Assembly: GCA_030737875.1 (NCBI GenBank)
Contig: CM060915.1
Span: forward strand, 628,372,786 to 628,436,785
Direction: 5' to 3'
Length of the DNA stretch: 64,000 nt
DNA from: Allium sativum
Lineage: Eukaryota; Streptophyta; Magnoliopsida; Asparagales; Amaryllidaceae
Part shown: one piece after another, positions 32,944 to 46,700 of the stretch
Position numbering within the stretch: position 1 is the stretch's first letter
How the letters are laid out: every line of letters starts with the position of its first letter
Translations under genes and position numbers: made by a program
Notes under the pieces: model-generated
The model's input: the letters and a program-made list of their open reading frames with translations, nothing else
Told to the model about the DNA's origin: nothing
Databases searched by the model: none

Positions 32944-35900
32944 TTATTTTATTTTTATTTTATTTAAAAACAGAAAATGTAAACCTGATTATTTTAAAAA
33001 TGAAAACTGATTATTTTATTTAAATTTGAAAAACTGATTATTTTAAGTTTTAAAACCTGATTATTTTAAAAATGAAAACTGATTATTTTATTTAAATTTG
33101 AAAAACTGATTATTTTAAGTTTTAAAACCTGATTATTTTAAAAATGAAAACTGATTATTTTATTTAAATTTGAAAAACTGATTATTTTAAGTTTTAAAAC
33201 CTGATTATTTTAAAAATGAAAACTGATTATTTTATTTAAATTTGAAAAACTGATTATTTTAAGTTTTAAAACCTGATTATTTTAAAAATGAAAACTGATT
33301 ATTTTATTTAAATTTGAAAAACTGATTATTTTAAGTTTTAAAAACTGATTATTTTAAAATTTGAAAACTGATTATTTTATTTTTGTTTTGAAAACTGATT
33401 TTTATAGGAAGTAAAACTGATTTTATTTTGAAAGGGAAAATGATTTTTAAACTGAATTTAAAATGATTTCTAAACTAGGAAGAGATTAGAAATTTAAAAG
33501 GAAAAATCAGATTTCTATATATCGAAAGTCGAAAGAAAAATATAGTTTTTATGTTTTGAACTTCGAAAAAAAATAGGATTTTTATATATTGAACTTTGAA
33601 CTAAAAATTCGATTTTTATATATTGAACTTCGAACTAAAAATTCGATTTTTATATATTGAACTTTGAAATAAAAATTCGATTTTTATATATTGAACTTTG
33701 AAATAAAAATTCGATTTTTATATATTGAACTTTGAAATAAAAATTCGATTTTTATATATTGAACTTAGAAATAAAAATTCGATTTTTATATATTGAACTT
33801 TGAAATAAAAATTCGATTTTTATATATTGAACTTTGAAATAAAAATTCGATTTTTATATATTGAACTTTGAAGTAAAAATTCGATTTTTATATATTGAAC
33901 TTTGAAGTAAAAATTCGATTTTTATATATTGAACTTTGAACTAAAAATTCGATTTTTATATATTGAACTTTGAAATAAAAATTCGATTTTTATATATTGA
34001 ACTTTGAACTAAAAATTCGATTTTTATATATTGAACTTTGAAATAAAAATTCGATTTTTATATATATAGTGACTACGGGCAACGAAGATGGCGATGATGC
34101 GATAGCGATGAAGATTTCTATCAATGAAGTGCCGTGGAGCTAGGACAGCTATATGTGAGAATTTCTCACCTTTCTATTTATTTTCTAGTTATATATATAT
34201 ACTAGGATGCAGACGGTGCTTAGTAGCACCCGACACAATCGTCCACAGACCATGGACTTGTTTGTTTGACAGTTTGGTGATTGATTGCGATATTGTTTGA
34301 ATGTGGTTTGTGGTGTGAAAAATCGAATCGATAAATTGGTTAGGATTAGACGTGCGCCGTTATAAGGCGAAGGAGTAAGGCTAGGTTAGATCCTTACTCC
34401 AAAGTTTGCGGTTTGCATAACGAATTGATTTGATTGATGTGTGAATGGCGTGGGCCTTCACTAGACCGGGGATAAGGCTAGGCCTTGTCCCGTTTCTAGT
34501 ATCGTGCCGTTATGCCGCCGAAATTTTCTAAAACATGTTAGAAAAATAAAAATATCATTTTATTGAATAAATGAATTGAATAGAAATTCATAGGTTGAAA
34601 TAAAATGTTTTATCGTTAAAAATATAATTTTTAACGTGAATATGAAAATAGTGAAGTGAATAAATAAATATTCATTTACAAACCAGATGGTTTGTTTATG
34701 TACACTTATTTGAATGATATTGATTGGGTCGATAAATTTCACACATCGCCCAACTGCACAAATAAAATCTGTGTTTGATTGTTTGAAACCCCACACGGGT
34801 GTTAGGATGAAATATGCAGTTCACTCATCCTGATTGATTAAATATGTCGATCGATTGATTGACAGGCTGTTATAAGCGTTGAATATCTGTATTTGATGCT
34901 TATGCAGTGTAGTGCACTTTGGTTGATGGTTGATTATTTTTCAATGCTATGATATACATGTGTTGTATGAAAATCCATATAATTAACTTTATATGGTAAT
35001 TGATTGGGCCTCATTCCAATTTGAAAAATAAAGAATATTATAAAATAAAAGTTCATGTGTTGACAGTACTCATTCATTGAGATTGGTCATGTGTTGAACG
35101 AAATATTTTGATAATAACAACTATTTTGAAAAAGAAATATTTGAAATAGAATATTTGAAAATAGAAATTTATGAAGCCGTGTATGGACGCCATTTTGACG
35201 TGAACGATATTTATATCGAATTGAAAACGATTTCGAAATGAAATGAATTGAAAACGATTTCGAAATGAATTGAATTGAAAACGATTTCGAAATGAAATGA
35301 ATTGAAAACGATTTCGAAATGAATTGAATTGAAAACGATTTCGAAATGAATTGAATTGAAAACGAATTCAAAATAAATTGAAAACGATTTCGAAATGAAA
35401 TGAATTGAAAACGATTTCGAAATGAATTGAATTGAAAACGATTTCGAAATGAAATGAATTGAAAACGATTTCGAAATGAATTGAATTGAAAACGAATTCA
35501 AATGGAATAGAAAGCGAATTGAAATGAATTCAAATTGAATTGAAATTCGAATTGAATAGAAATGAATTTTAAAACGAATTTATAGAGAAGAATTCAATTT
35601 TGATTTGAATTGAAATGGAAGTTGAAAATGTTTTTGAAACGAATTCAAAACTATTTATATAATTCGTTTTAAATAGAAATCGACGAAATATATATTATAT
35701 ATATTATATATAATATAATGGCCTGAATAGAACGCGCCGCGCCGCGGCAGTTCGCGAATTTCGACCATTTATTTCAAACGGACATTACAGGAGATCCGAC
35801 CGTCGGATTCTCCTAAAACCGGAACCGTTGGGTTCGTATCGAAAAGAGCTTTCTAATTAATGTTAGAAATTTGAAATCTAACGGTTGGATTTGGAGATAC

Positions 35901-38505
35901 GTCCAAATCAAATTCGAAAAAGGTCGTTGTAAGTGCAGTTCGATGGCCATTGTTGGAAATCGACTGTACGGGCCTTGATAAAATTATTAAAAATAGTAAT
36001 AATTTGTGTAAAATCATAAGAAATGATTTGTGAAAGTTTGGGGTGAAAATCTCCATATTTGAAAAGATAAAAAAATGGATTTTTATCGAAATGAACTAGT
36101 TTTGAACTAGAATTATAATTCTATTTATTTTTAAATAAATAAATTGAATTTGAAATGGTTTTGAAAATAACCAAAATTTCCAATGATTGCATTGGAGTGG
36201 ATTTGAATCGAAATTGTCTTCGGAATATTTCGATGTTGGAATTCGTGACATTACAGGTGTTGTTATGGAAATTTGAAAGATATATATTTGTATCGTTATT
36301 TCCAATACGACATTTGTTAGTCGTAGAATTCGATATTGAATATAAGCCGATATATTTTCTATTCAGAGCCTTGTATTGAATATCGAATGTGATTTGGGTT
36401 TGTCGTGAATGGTGTCTTCACTAACACTGTTCTTGAACCCAGTTGAGAAAAGATTAAATCTTTTTATTTAGATTTAATGAAGTGTACCAATTAAATGATA
36501 TTTAATTGGAATTGAATTGGTATTGATTTTTGGGTTTATCGTGAACAGTGTTTTAAATAACACTTGTTCTTTAACCCGATAATTAATGGAATGTGATTTT
36601 GGGTTTATCGTGAATCGTGTTTTAAATGACACTGATTCTTTAACCCAGATAATGATTAAAACTAAGTGGAGTTTTAATGAATCTTTAATTAGATTGAAAA
36701 GATCGAGAATGGAGTATCACCAGTTTTGCTCCAGGCGATAGTTAAATCTTTAATTAGATTTGAACGTGAAATTTAGAAACTAACTGTCGGTTAGCCAAGC
36801 AGAATGGTTTTCTGGATATTGATCTGATGTTGGTTTCGGCCTTCGGGGTTAATATTTGGGGAATTATTCTCTTGATTAATTTACGGTTAGTGACTGATGA
36901 ATTGGAATGAGGCGTATGTTGTGTTTGTGTAACACTTTTATAAAATATACGCGAGTTATTCGGGAAGACCGGGTTTATCCCATTCTGAATAACTGATACG
37001 ACGATAAGTCGAAGATGAAGACGATGGTCGAAGACCGGAGGTCTTCACGTCGTTTGGGTGATAACTGATGATCTTGATTGGGCTGTACACCCAAGAAGAT
37101 GGAAACAGTTGGTGATCGTCCAGACGTACTTGGAGATCGATGGATATGCGGGGTACTAGGTGCCTCCGGTTTCGTTCAGCCCCAGAACGGACTTGTAAAT
37201 GGACTGTGTGTCTGACATTGGATTTCATTCTGTGTGACTGATATCGGTTGCATAGAGTGGTTTGCCTGTGTGGCATGCTAAGATGCAAATGATCAAGGCT
37301 TCTGTTGAAAAGCAAAGTCTTGTGGTGATGATCAAAGCACGGCCTTTGTGGCGTAGCTTTGTGTAACGTTTGATTCGCGAGTTTCACACCCGGTATGAAT
37401 CAAAAACGGGAGACGGACCTCAGGGAGGGCATGCGTTTCTTTCTAGTTAGAAGTGGCGTCAGTGGTTTTACACGCCCTGACGAGTTTGACTTATGTTGTT
37501 GTTGCTGTTGCGAGGCGCCTCGGTTATATCGGTTTCGGCCGAATGCATTCTGGTCGGCTGACGGACCAGACTTACACCCCATAGGGTGGGGAGACGTATT
37601 GTTCAGGCATAATAATCCACTCCGTGTGGACCGGCCCTGACGATCCAAGGGGCAGTTGCGGCTGTTCCTGAGGGGCGGGCTAGAGCGTCTCGAATCGGTT
37701 GAGGATCTTGCCCCTAGCCTCGGTTCATAGATGGAAACCCAATTTCCAAATACGTGACATTTGCGGTTTTATTTGTAAACCTATATATGGCGACATAGTG
37801 GTATGGGGCATTCATGCCGCCTATGATTGATACTTATGATTTGAAGTTGTTTTATACTCTATGCACTTATAATAGTATCAAATGATTTGTTTTAAACGTA
37901 TCAAGCATTCTTTGGCTGTTATAAGGGAAAACCCTATCCTCGACTGCGTTGCATTGTGTGATGGGACCTGGGTCTTATAACAGCTTCATTTTTCTTTATT
38001 TAGCATTGCGTTGTTTGTCTTATGCACTGGTATTCTTGGGAGGAAACCCGTTCCGTGTTATACGGCGTGGTCCCTTGTTTTACCTAGCTTTGAAAATAAA
38101 GATTTATAACTGCTTTAGTTCTCACACCAGTCACATGACTGACCTGGAGTTTATTGTTTTGACCTAAACTCTGGGTGCCCTTATTTTGACACGGGCAGCT
38201 AGTAGTTTTGGTTTTGCAGATTTATATTCACAGGATCCTGGTTTACGACTGGAACGATATCCGGGAAGCTTTGTATCCGTATATCTCATTCTAGTTGTGT
38301 ATTGTATTATTTTCCGCTGCTATGTATTTAAATGTAATTTAAATCTCTGATATTTCTGTGTAATATTCTTTTATACTCTGTATATTCTTGTAATCTGATG
38401 CATTGTTGTTATATACAATGAAATGTTCTTCTATATGCGTTCTGTTGTGGTTTGTTCTCGAACTATCCGACGCTTTCCTTTACGGGGAAGTTACGGGTCT
38501 TCACA
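31656..38505 (+). repeat. GL1 3' LTR (6,850 bp)
   Basis: Same content as 23778-30625, offset 7,878 then 7,879 after the poly-C and 7,880 at the very end. No substitution was seen in the stretches compared. Confidence 0.96.
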
Positions 38506-38510
38506 ATGTG
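38506..38510. other. Target site duplication of GL1, right copy (ATGTG)
   Basis: Follows the LTR end TTCACA directly; GL2 resumes at 38511 with CTTGGACGATATTG, as at 16448. Confidence 0.95.
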
Positions 38511-41476
38511 CTTGGACGATATTGAACATCGTGATTTGATATGATTGAATACCATAACATACCGGAATGTAGATAAGGGAATTTTCAAAGTGATATTGAA
38601 AATAGCATATTTATAAAATGGGATATTTATAAATAAGAGATATTTATAAAGTGGAATATTTATAAATAAGAAATGTCTATAAATTGGAATATTTATAAAG
38701 AGGAGATATTCAAAAAGGAAATAATTACAGACCATTTTCTTTTTGAATGGAAAGGCCTGTGTGGCGGGTTTGGGGATTTTCCCGATGCTCCCGATACAAA
38801 GGAGGTTATGGCGAATTTTCCCGGGAATTTAAGGAGTTAGAATATTTCAAGAATAAATTTGAAAGGGAAATATTTGTAAACCAATTACAAATAGAATTGG
38901 AAAGGGAACATTATAAAAAGGAAATCATTTTTAAAGTGTAGAACCGTTATTTAAAAGTAAATCTTTTCAAATGAATAAAACGTTGTTGAAAAGGAAATCT
39001 TTATAAAGTGAATAAAGTTAATCGAATATAGACATTCGAAAGGAGTTAATCGAATATGGTATTCGAAGTTAGTTAATCGAATATGGTATTCGAAGTTAGT
39101 TAATCGAATATGGTATTCAAAGTTAGTTAATCGAATATAGACATTCGAAAGGAGTTATCGATGTTAGTTTCATCGAAAGGAGTTATCGATTATAGTTTAA
39201 TCGAAGTGAGATTTTCAAATATGAGATATTTGAAAAGGAAGAGTTATCGAATATTAGTTATTCGAAGAGAGATTATCGAATATCGTTTATTCGAGAAGAA
39301 GTTAATCGAATATAGGTTATTCGAAGAAGAGTTAATCAAATAGAGATTTCTCGAAGAGAGTTAATCGGCAAATTCGATTATATCGAATTCGGGAAAGTAC
39401 TTATACTTTTCCAGTGTTTAAATAGAGATTTATTTATTTATAAATAAATAAGTGTTAGGTTAATTATTCACTAATAAGAATAGAAGTTATAATTAAAGTT
39501 AGATAATTCGAAAGTAGGGATTATAACGTTATCGTTATAACCAATGTTTTAAATATAGAAGTGGATTAGTAAAATTGAATCCGAGAAAGGCGTAAGAAGT
39601 TGTTAAAGATTAAAAGATAAACTTTGACCATTTCGAAGTTATAACGTTGTTCAGTTAAGGTCTGAGAGGTAATTATACCCCTACTTGAGTGACTTCCTTC
39701 TTGACTAAGAAATGGTAAGGTTTGATCGTAAAGGAGTTTTGGAAATGTTTTCCAAACGAGAATCAAAAACGTTTTCTGATAAAAGAAAAATAAGAATTTA
39801 GAATATAGGGAAACAGGAGATAAGTAAATAAATGAACTAAAGAGATTTATGTTAAATGATGTTTTTTCGATATAATTTCCATTTGGAAATAATATCGTTG
39901 TTTGCACATTTGTTTTTCTTTGATAGTTAACTCACCGAGTATCGAAGTTTTGACCATTTTAACGTTGTTAATATGGAGAGACCGGTTGGATTATTATCCA
40001 TAGAACCACTCTGTATTGGCATAAGCGTTGCGAATCATATATGCCAAGATAATTGAAGACGGAGTAAAATGCAAGGGCTTTCCTGTTTATAGAATAGTGC
40101 CTTCGGTTTGTCCAGTCCTAGGACAACTTGTATGGACGAAGGTCTGACATAGTATATCCAATGGATCGCGTAAGTTGATCTGTTCAAACGTATTCACGTT
40201 TGGTGGTGGAGGAATTCGTTTCTCTTAGCTGTATACCCGTGTTATTTTTGGATAAGTCAATTTGTGATTTGGCGGGTATGACGATGTGACATTTTAAGTG
40301 AATGAAGATGGATGTCTGACAGAGTATTTCCAGAAAGGTCACGTACATTGATTTCTTCAACCGTACCAAGAGTGGAAGCGGAGAAGGAAACTTCTTTTAG
40401 CTGACACGTAATGTACTGTCGTAGACGTCAATTAGTGATTCTCGATGGATCTGACAATGTGGCATTCGAAGTGAATCTGATGTGATGATAAAGCGTAGCT
40501 TCTAGCCTCATCATTCGGTAAATGACAGAAATCGGGCAGGCAGCATGGCTAAGTCGGTCGCACCGAAGTAGGGTGTATAATCACCTATCTAGTGAATATT
40601 CATTTGTTTCTTAAATCTATCAATGATGTCCCATATATATACGGGAACGGTTGCTGATCCCAACCGTTGGTGATGTACATTCGATACACTCAAGCGAAAT
40701 GAGTGGTCGGTCATGTGTGGCTGAGTTACAAGATGTTCTTGTTGAACTCTAGTGTATCGTTCCTAGAGTACACTGATCGGAAGGTGGTTCCATACCTTGT
40801 CATAGTTGGAAATCTGTTATCCGATACGTGCTTGCGATTTTGATTGTATACTATATATGTAGAACGTGAGATGAAAGCGTTTCCGCTAGTTGATATCTAT
40901 TTGTACATAGACATTATTAAAATATCAAAAGGTTTTTGATATAAAGATATTTGGATTCTCATAAGGGAAAAACCCGTTCCGTTCTGCGGCGTGGTCTTAT
41001 GAGATATCGTTTACTTGTTCATATACCTGTTTAAACTATTTTACTCACACCAGTCCCATGACTGACCCAGAGTTTACTTTGTTGTTTTCCCTAAACTCTT
41101 GGGTGCCTAATTTGTACGGGAAGTCAAGTAGTCGGGATTTTACAGATATACTTGGAGAGCTTGGAGCAGGAGGCTTCAGGATTCTATAGCTATTATTATT
41201 TCCGCTGTTGTTGTAAGTGATGTACTCTGATAAGTGCTATTGTATACATAACTGTTATATTTCAAAGTTATGTTATCTATTATATGTTATTCGTTCCGCT
41301 GTGAGGTTTGTGTTACTCTGATGTTGTGTTCTTCTTCTTCTTCTATTCTAAGTTTCTATCTTATCTATTCTCACCTTCTAATTTCTTTCATTAATTACTG
41401 GGATTTTTCGATGTTTTGGTTATAGACGTCGAGCTTACGTCGATAACCAAAGTCCTTCAAAATCCGGGTCGTTACA
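38511..41476 (+). repeat. GL2 3' LTR, second part
   Basis: Parallels 16448-19414 with small differences: hairpin array 39022-39363, conserved module 40957-41162, end CGTTACA at 41476. In P4 the right arm reads GGGAAG instead of GGGCAG, which breaks that pairing in this copy. Confidence 0.93.
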
Positions 41477-41481
41477 GGCGT
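41477..41481. other. Target site duplication of GL2, right copy (GGCGT)
   Basis: Continues into CCATTTTCCTTAGAAAAG, matching the uninterrupted interior 2 of TL at about 47629. Confidence 0.9.
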
Positions 41482-42550
41482 CCATTTTCCTTAGAAAAGA
41501 TTTCTAATGCTTTCATTATCATATGCATAGTGTGTGTATATGTCCTTATCTAATGCAAAATCAGGCAGTCTAGTGATTCAGTTGACCTCCTTAACGTGAA
41601 TTATGTCAGTGCCATATGTCCATCATGTATGCAATTATTCCTAATCATACTTTATAATTTCTACATGAGTGCTTTAATCATTCATACAAATGCAACATTC
41701 ATATGATAACACACCAAGTTTCAATCCATATAAATAAAAGCTCACTCATGCATATGCAATATGTAAGTGACTGAGTCGATCTAGTGCCTAATGTGTGTAT
41801 ATGCATCCACGAGAAACCACTAGCAAACACTTGCATCCACCAAACATAACATGTCTCAAACACATCTTTACATCCATTGGCTTCTACCTAAGGATCGAGA
41901 ATATGACCGAGAGGATATACTTAAAAGATAAAGACTAGCATGCAAATAAACTTTACAGAGAAAGAGGAATCAAGGGTATACCCTTAAAAAGGGTATGATG
42001 CGCGTATCTAGTCTCCAGTCTTCTAATTCGCATCTTCTTGAGATTCACTCCGCTATACCTTAACTAATTTAACTTCGCGGTTGTGGAGCTTCTTATCCTC
42101 TATTTTCCAAAATTTCACTAGTAAGGACCTCGATCACTTACTGTGCTAGAGGGTGTCCACTGTAGTCGAATTATCTTTCCTAGATAAACAGATGTTAACC
42201 ATGATACCAAGTGTATATACTATGATGATTAGAGGTCTCTCAACTTCTTAGCTGATCCATCATGTTACAAATCTGATCGTCTAAAGCTAAAGGTTGCTAT
42301 GTACTTTTTACTTCTCCTAAGGTTAGTCTTTTTTTTCTACTTTGGGCGCTTTCCACAAACATTTATCTCTCACGCAAAGCATCCTTGTCGAACTCGACAT
42401 CCCTCAAGTACAAGCCCAAAAGGCCTAAACCAATATTAGACAAGCGCCTAAGGCATATCTCCTCCGAATTTGGACGATCTATTAGAAAAACAACCAAACA
42501 ATTGAACATTTAACCGACTCTGGGTATCCTCTCCCATCTTGCTCAAAAAC

Positions 42551-43745
42551 TATAGTTGATTGCATTATTGGCTTTGTATTGTCAACTAGATATATGCGGA
42601 AGTCCATCTCGAGTTCTAGGGGGAAACCCCTAACCTAACCAAAACATCTGCGTATTCATGGACTACTCTAATGGATCGCAAATCGTTGATAAATGCATCA
42701 AGTGGTTCTAGGTAGTTAGGCCTAACTGATCCCTTTAGGATCACACGAAATCTCGAGGGTGTTCCCGAGGCAAGTAAAAAAAGTCTAACTACCCTCCTTA
42801 CTAGCTAACCAACCCATGCCTAGAATCAACCCATAGCCCATAAAACCGAAAACATAAGCATTACGCTTAAACCTAATACTTACGATAGATATCCTCAAAT
42901 CCTTACAAACCAAAGATAAATGAGCCGAACCACTAATTGGATTTGAGAGAATAATGGGATCTTCTACTATACAGGTACTAAGGTGCAGAGACTCAACTAT
43001 GGAAGCATATATAAACGAATGTGAGGCGCTAAAGTCAAGAAGAGTACTAACAGGAGGATCGGAAAGATAAACTAATCTCTACCTCTCTCTCAGGTATGCT
43101 GGTGGTGAGAGCATGCACTTTCCCTCCTGAAAATCATGACCTTTGTTCTTGCCCTTGTCCTTAATTATACGACCCGTTATACCATAATAAAGACACTTCC
43201 ACTTGTCTTAGGTTTTTCTATTCTTTCCTTCCTTCTTTTCCTGATTCTTCCACTTACACCTCTTTCTTTCTTACCTTCGTTGCGAACTAAGTCCATATCC
43301 ATGAGTTACTCATCCTTGGTTTGTGCTCCTTAGCCAAACTCCCACATTACCATCCTTTTGTAACATGTTGACAAGTCTCTCGAAAGCTGCCTCCATCGCA
43401 CGGAAAACCCTACAAAGCTTGAAAGAAAATTAGCCGTAGGTGAAACTACTACGGCTATAGATGGAAGTTGGGTGCTTATTTGCCATTTGTCAGGTGTCGT
43501 AGTCTCATCAAGCCTATGGAACCATGTCGCGATGTGGTTACCTCCTAGAAAGCCAGGAGCCCCGGAGACTAAGGAAAGAAGGAGATAAGGACTCAAACAG
43601 AGGATCAAAAGATAGTGCATATGGCTTTGGGGAATATGCCTTTAAAACAAAAAACTTTTCTTTTGAAAATGCTTCTTTTAAAATCGTTGAAAATAAATTT
43701 TCAAATATTTTATCTGATCTGGTAACCTTCAGCTCTGATACCAAG
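42551..43745 (-). pseudogene. gag/protease/RT-start remnant in TL interior 1
   Basis: On the minus strand from the primer site: a degenerate gag tail with a damaged zinc knuckle (43149-43204; the first Cys is kept, the second Cys is Tyr, the His is Arg, the last Cys is Lys). Then comes an open stretch of about 90 codons that reads as a Ty3/gypsy aspartic protease (about 42800-43060): DFSASHSFI in place of the usual D-S/T-G active site, ending ILGMGWL where ILGMDWL is usual. Last is an RT-like start GFPLELEMDFRIYL...TKPI (42551-42630). No RT catalytic core is present. The chromovirus-type wording supports a Tekay/Del-like ancestry. It cannot encode active enzymes. Confidence 0.75.
43732..43743 (-). 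other. Primer-binding site of TL interior 1
   Basis: Minus strand TGGTATCAGAGC, perfect match to initiator-Met tRNA, two bases from LTR B. It marks LTR B as the 5' LTR of interior 1. Confidence 0.93.
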
Positions 43746-46700
43746 TGAAACACCCCACCTCTATTAAGGTCACTCACAAAGGGAATGCCTTAATTTCGAA
43801 GGAGCATTATAGGTAAAAAGATGCAGATAAATTACAAGACAGAAAATTAAAGCAGCGGAAAATAAAGTCATTTTATAAACAATGTGGCTCGGTCAAGCTT
43901 TTACAAAAGCCGTCTTAAAAACAATACATAGTACTTCTATCTTGATTCAAAAACTTTCAAGTATAAAAGAAGCATAATAATAACAACGATTTATTCCCCA
44001 ATAGAGTAAATCAAGCCATAGCTGAAATGAAACTGAATCCAAAGCAATACATGATGATCTTGAAGCAACAAGTAATCCAAGCTAAGCAGAAGTGTTTCCT
44101 CCCTGAGAACTTGGGGGGTGGGGGAACGGAAGAAAAGAGGAGAAACAAAACTAGGTCAGACATAAGTCAGGTAAGTCAGGCTACTTTCAGCATATGAACA
44201 AGCAAGAACAACATGACATGAATTAAACTGAATAAAGACATAAGCAAGATGATAAGGAACATAGGATTCACAGGATAAGCAATAGGCAAGATAAACTAAG
44301 TATAACATCGCATATTAATTATTCTTTGCTTCGCTACTACCTTGTTATTCTGATTTCTATATCTCTGCACCACCTAGCGAGTGTCCCAACTAGTAATCTG
44401 TATAAAGGATAATAATTCAATGTGATCCCAATCATTGCAATTGTGGTAGCCTTCAGTTGTCCATCTATTATGAGGATTCCACCTCAATCAGCCTAATTGC
44501 CATGAAGATGTTAGATGTACCCTTACTACCCTATCGATCGGCTCCCTACTTGTACAAATGTTCCATGTGTCTGTGTCAATCGGCCCTCTCTTACGTGTAG
44601 ATACCCTGTGCTGGTCCCACCATAAGGTGTATCAATCCTTTTGATGGCAACCCGACACGAATCAAGATGCACAGTGTATAACTACTGGTACCCAATGCCT
44701 GCTTTTTCCCACTCCAGAGTACGTGCACGCCCGTAAACCGTCGGAACCTACAGTGACGTACCCCCTGCCATTATCTTTGACCGCTTATAATCAGCCTAGT
44801 AATCCTGCCCCATCCTGCTTAGCTCAGGGTACCGTGATACATCTATGTGGGTTATTGCAGAAATGAGTCCCCGTTACTGGGGTTTCCTACTGGTTAAGTT
44901 TGTGGGCCTATATTTACTAATATTACCCACCAACCCGATATGTACTTAACCCTCCCACGGATTCAAGCATGTTTATTTAATGGTTATGTTTTGTGGGCCT
45001 ATATTTACTAATATTACCTACCGACCCGACGTGTACTTAACCTCCTACTCGTCATGTCGTGTTGGTTAAGTGGTTCTTATTAACTTAACCTTTCTCGCTT
45101 ATCATGTTGGATTGGTTATGTGTGATTTATTAACCTGACCCTATCCATTCATCAGGTTATACTGGTTAAGTATTTCCCATTTAACATAACCCCATTCATT
45201 CATCAAGTTGTATTGGTCAAGTGTCATTAATCAATTCAAGTTAACTTAACCAACCCACTTGACACGTCATGTTGGTTAAGAGTTTCCTTCTGGTGTTGAC
45301 TTGACCCAACCTCAAATCATGTTATACTGGTTAAGTGTCGCCCTGTCGTGTTAACTTTACCCTTCCTATACATCATGTTATATATTGGTTAAGTGTTATC
45401 CTCTTGTATTACTTAACCCCACCACATGTCATTATATATTGGTCAAGTGTATCCTCTTGTGTTACTTAACCCTACCACAAGTCATTATATATTTTGGTTA
45501 AGTGTTACCTTAGTTAACTTAACCCTACCATCTGTTTAATTAACATGTTATAATGGTTAAGTGTTCCCTTAGTTAACTTAACCCTACCATCTGTTTAGTT
45601 AACATATTATAACGCGTTAAGTGTTCCCTTAGTTAACTTAACCTACCCATATGTCATATTGGTTAAGCATCATTAACCTAACTCTCCCATATTTTGCATG
45701 TGTCATTAGCATTAATTTAATTATTAATGCACCAGCCTCTCACATTAGATATGTGTTCTTGAGGTTAATGGATATGTCGGGCGGTTCCAAGCAGTTTTAC
45801 ACTACAACTCAATCTAACCCCGGGTTTTTCTTGGGCATGATGCACTAACCTCTCATATTAGATAGGAGTTGTTGTGGTTACTAGATGTGCCGGGCGGTTC
45901 CGGGAAGTTTTACACCACAACTCAATCTAACCTCGGGTTAGGCATTCTCATCTTCTAGCATATTTACATATTTACAGTGCATATGTACATTATTCACAAT
46001 TAAATTATAACATTAATTATGTTCAAAATTAATGGCATACCAATTATACCGTTTTCATGCTAATTACCCAAATCCACCAATACTAGTCATGATCCCTTTT
46101 CTCAAGTTATGCCCAACCAATTCCAATTTCAAGTTATTAATCAAAATAGGCTATACCCCGTCTTCCCAAACTTACAATAATAGTCATTCCCAAAATCACT
46201 ATGTCATATATTTGGCATTCCAAATCAATAGTTAAGCCCAATCTAGTTTTAATATTCTAGTTTACAATGTATGGTCAAAAATTGGTTTACAAGCCAACTA
46301 ACCCAAACTTGCAGTTATAATGATAACAATGCCCCAATGTCAATTACAAGTTTTGCCCAACCATTTCACCAAATATGTTATGTTCAGTTACTTTCCCCAA
46401 TTATTTTATGCGAATACTATCAATTTCATGTTTATGCCCCAATAACCCAAACCTTCCACGTATTCCCATCGTACGTATATCGCGATTCAACCTAGATTAT
46501 AGGTCAATCTAGATTCACAAATAAAAAAGAAAAAAATAGGAATAATATGACGATGATAGGCATAAGAACTGGCTCAAGATGATAGTCCAAAACACAAGAA
46601 TTACAGATCTAATAGAATTATAGCATAACTGAATAAACTGATTTAGAATCATTGCAGGCATATAGATCTGATTATGAACAATATTATGGACATGAATGGC

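Larger units (their letters stand above)
23778..38505 (+). mobile_element. GL1: very young giant-LTR retrotransposon with tiny interior
   Basis: 14,728 bp: 5' LTR 23778-30625 (6,848 bp), interior 30626-31655 (1,030 bp), 3' LTR 31656-38505 (6,850 bp). LTRs make up 93% of the element. Ends are TGTAACAACCCG and GTCTTCACA. Initiator-Met primer site, polypurine tract and a perfect 5 bp duplication are all present, which proves retrotransposition rather than segmental duplication. No protein-coding gene is visible, so mobilisation must depend on another element. LTR differences noticed: poly-C of 13 versus 14 (from 24692 and 32570) and one extra C near 38494. Confidence 0.96.
13595..41476 (+). mobile_element. 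GL2: non-autonomous giant-LTR retrotransposon, split by GL1
   Basis: 5' LTR 13595-19414 (5,820 bp), interior 19415-20910 (1,496 bp), 3' LTR 20911-23777 continuing at 38511-41476 (5,833 bp after removing GL1 and one ATGTG). Ends are TGTAATGACCCG and GGTCGTTACA. The primer site matches initiator-Met tRNA; a polypurine tract precedes the 3' LTR. No gag or pol domain is recognisable. The two LTRs show scattered substitutions and small indels, so this insertion is older than GL1. LTR ends, primer site and tract resemble the plant Tekay/Del chromovirus group, but that is inference. Confidence 0.92.
41482..43745 (-). other. TL interior 1 (main part)
   Basis: Runs from LTR B leftwards to the GL2 insertion and ends in 13492-13589. 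About 2.4 kb when joined. It contains the gag-protease remnant described separately; 41482-42550 holds no recognisable domain and is closely matched by 47630-48720. Confidence 0.85.

Noticed and set aside
23778..38505. Tandem segmental duplication of 7.9 kb
   Set aside because: The repeat ends are TG/CA, with a primer site and polypurine tract between them and an ATGTG duplication outside, so this is an LTR pair.
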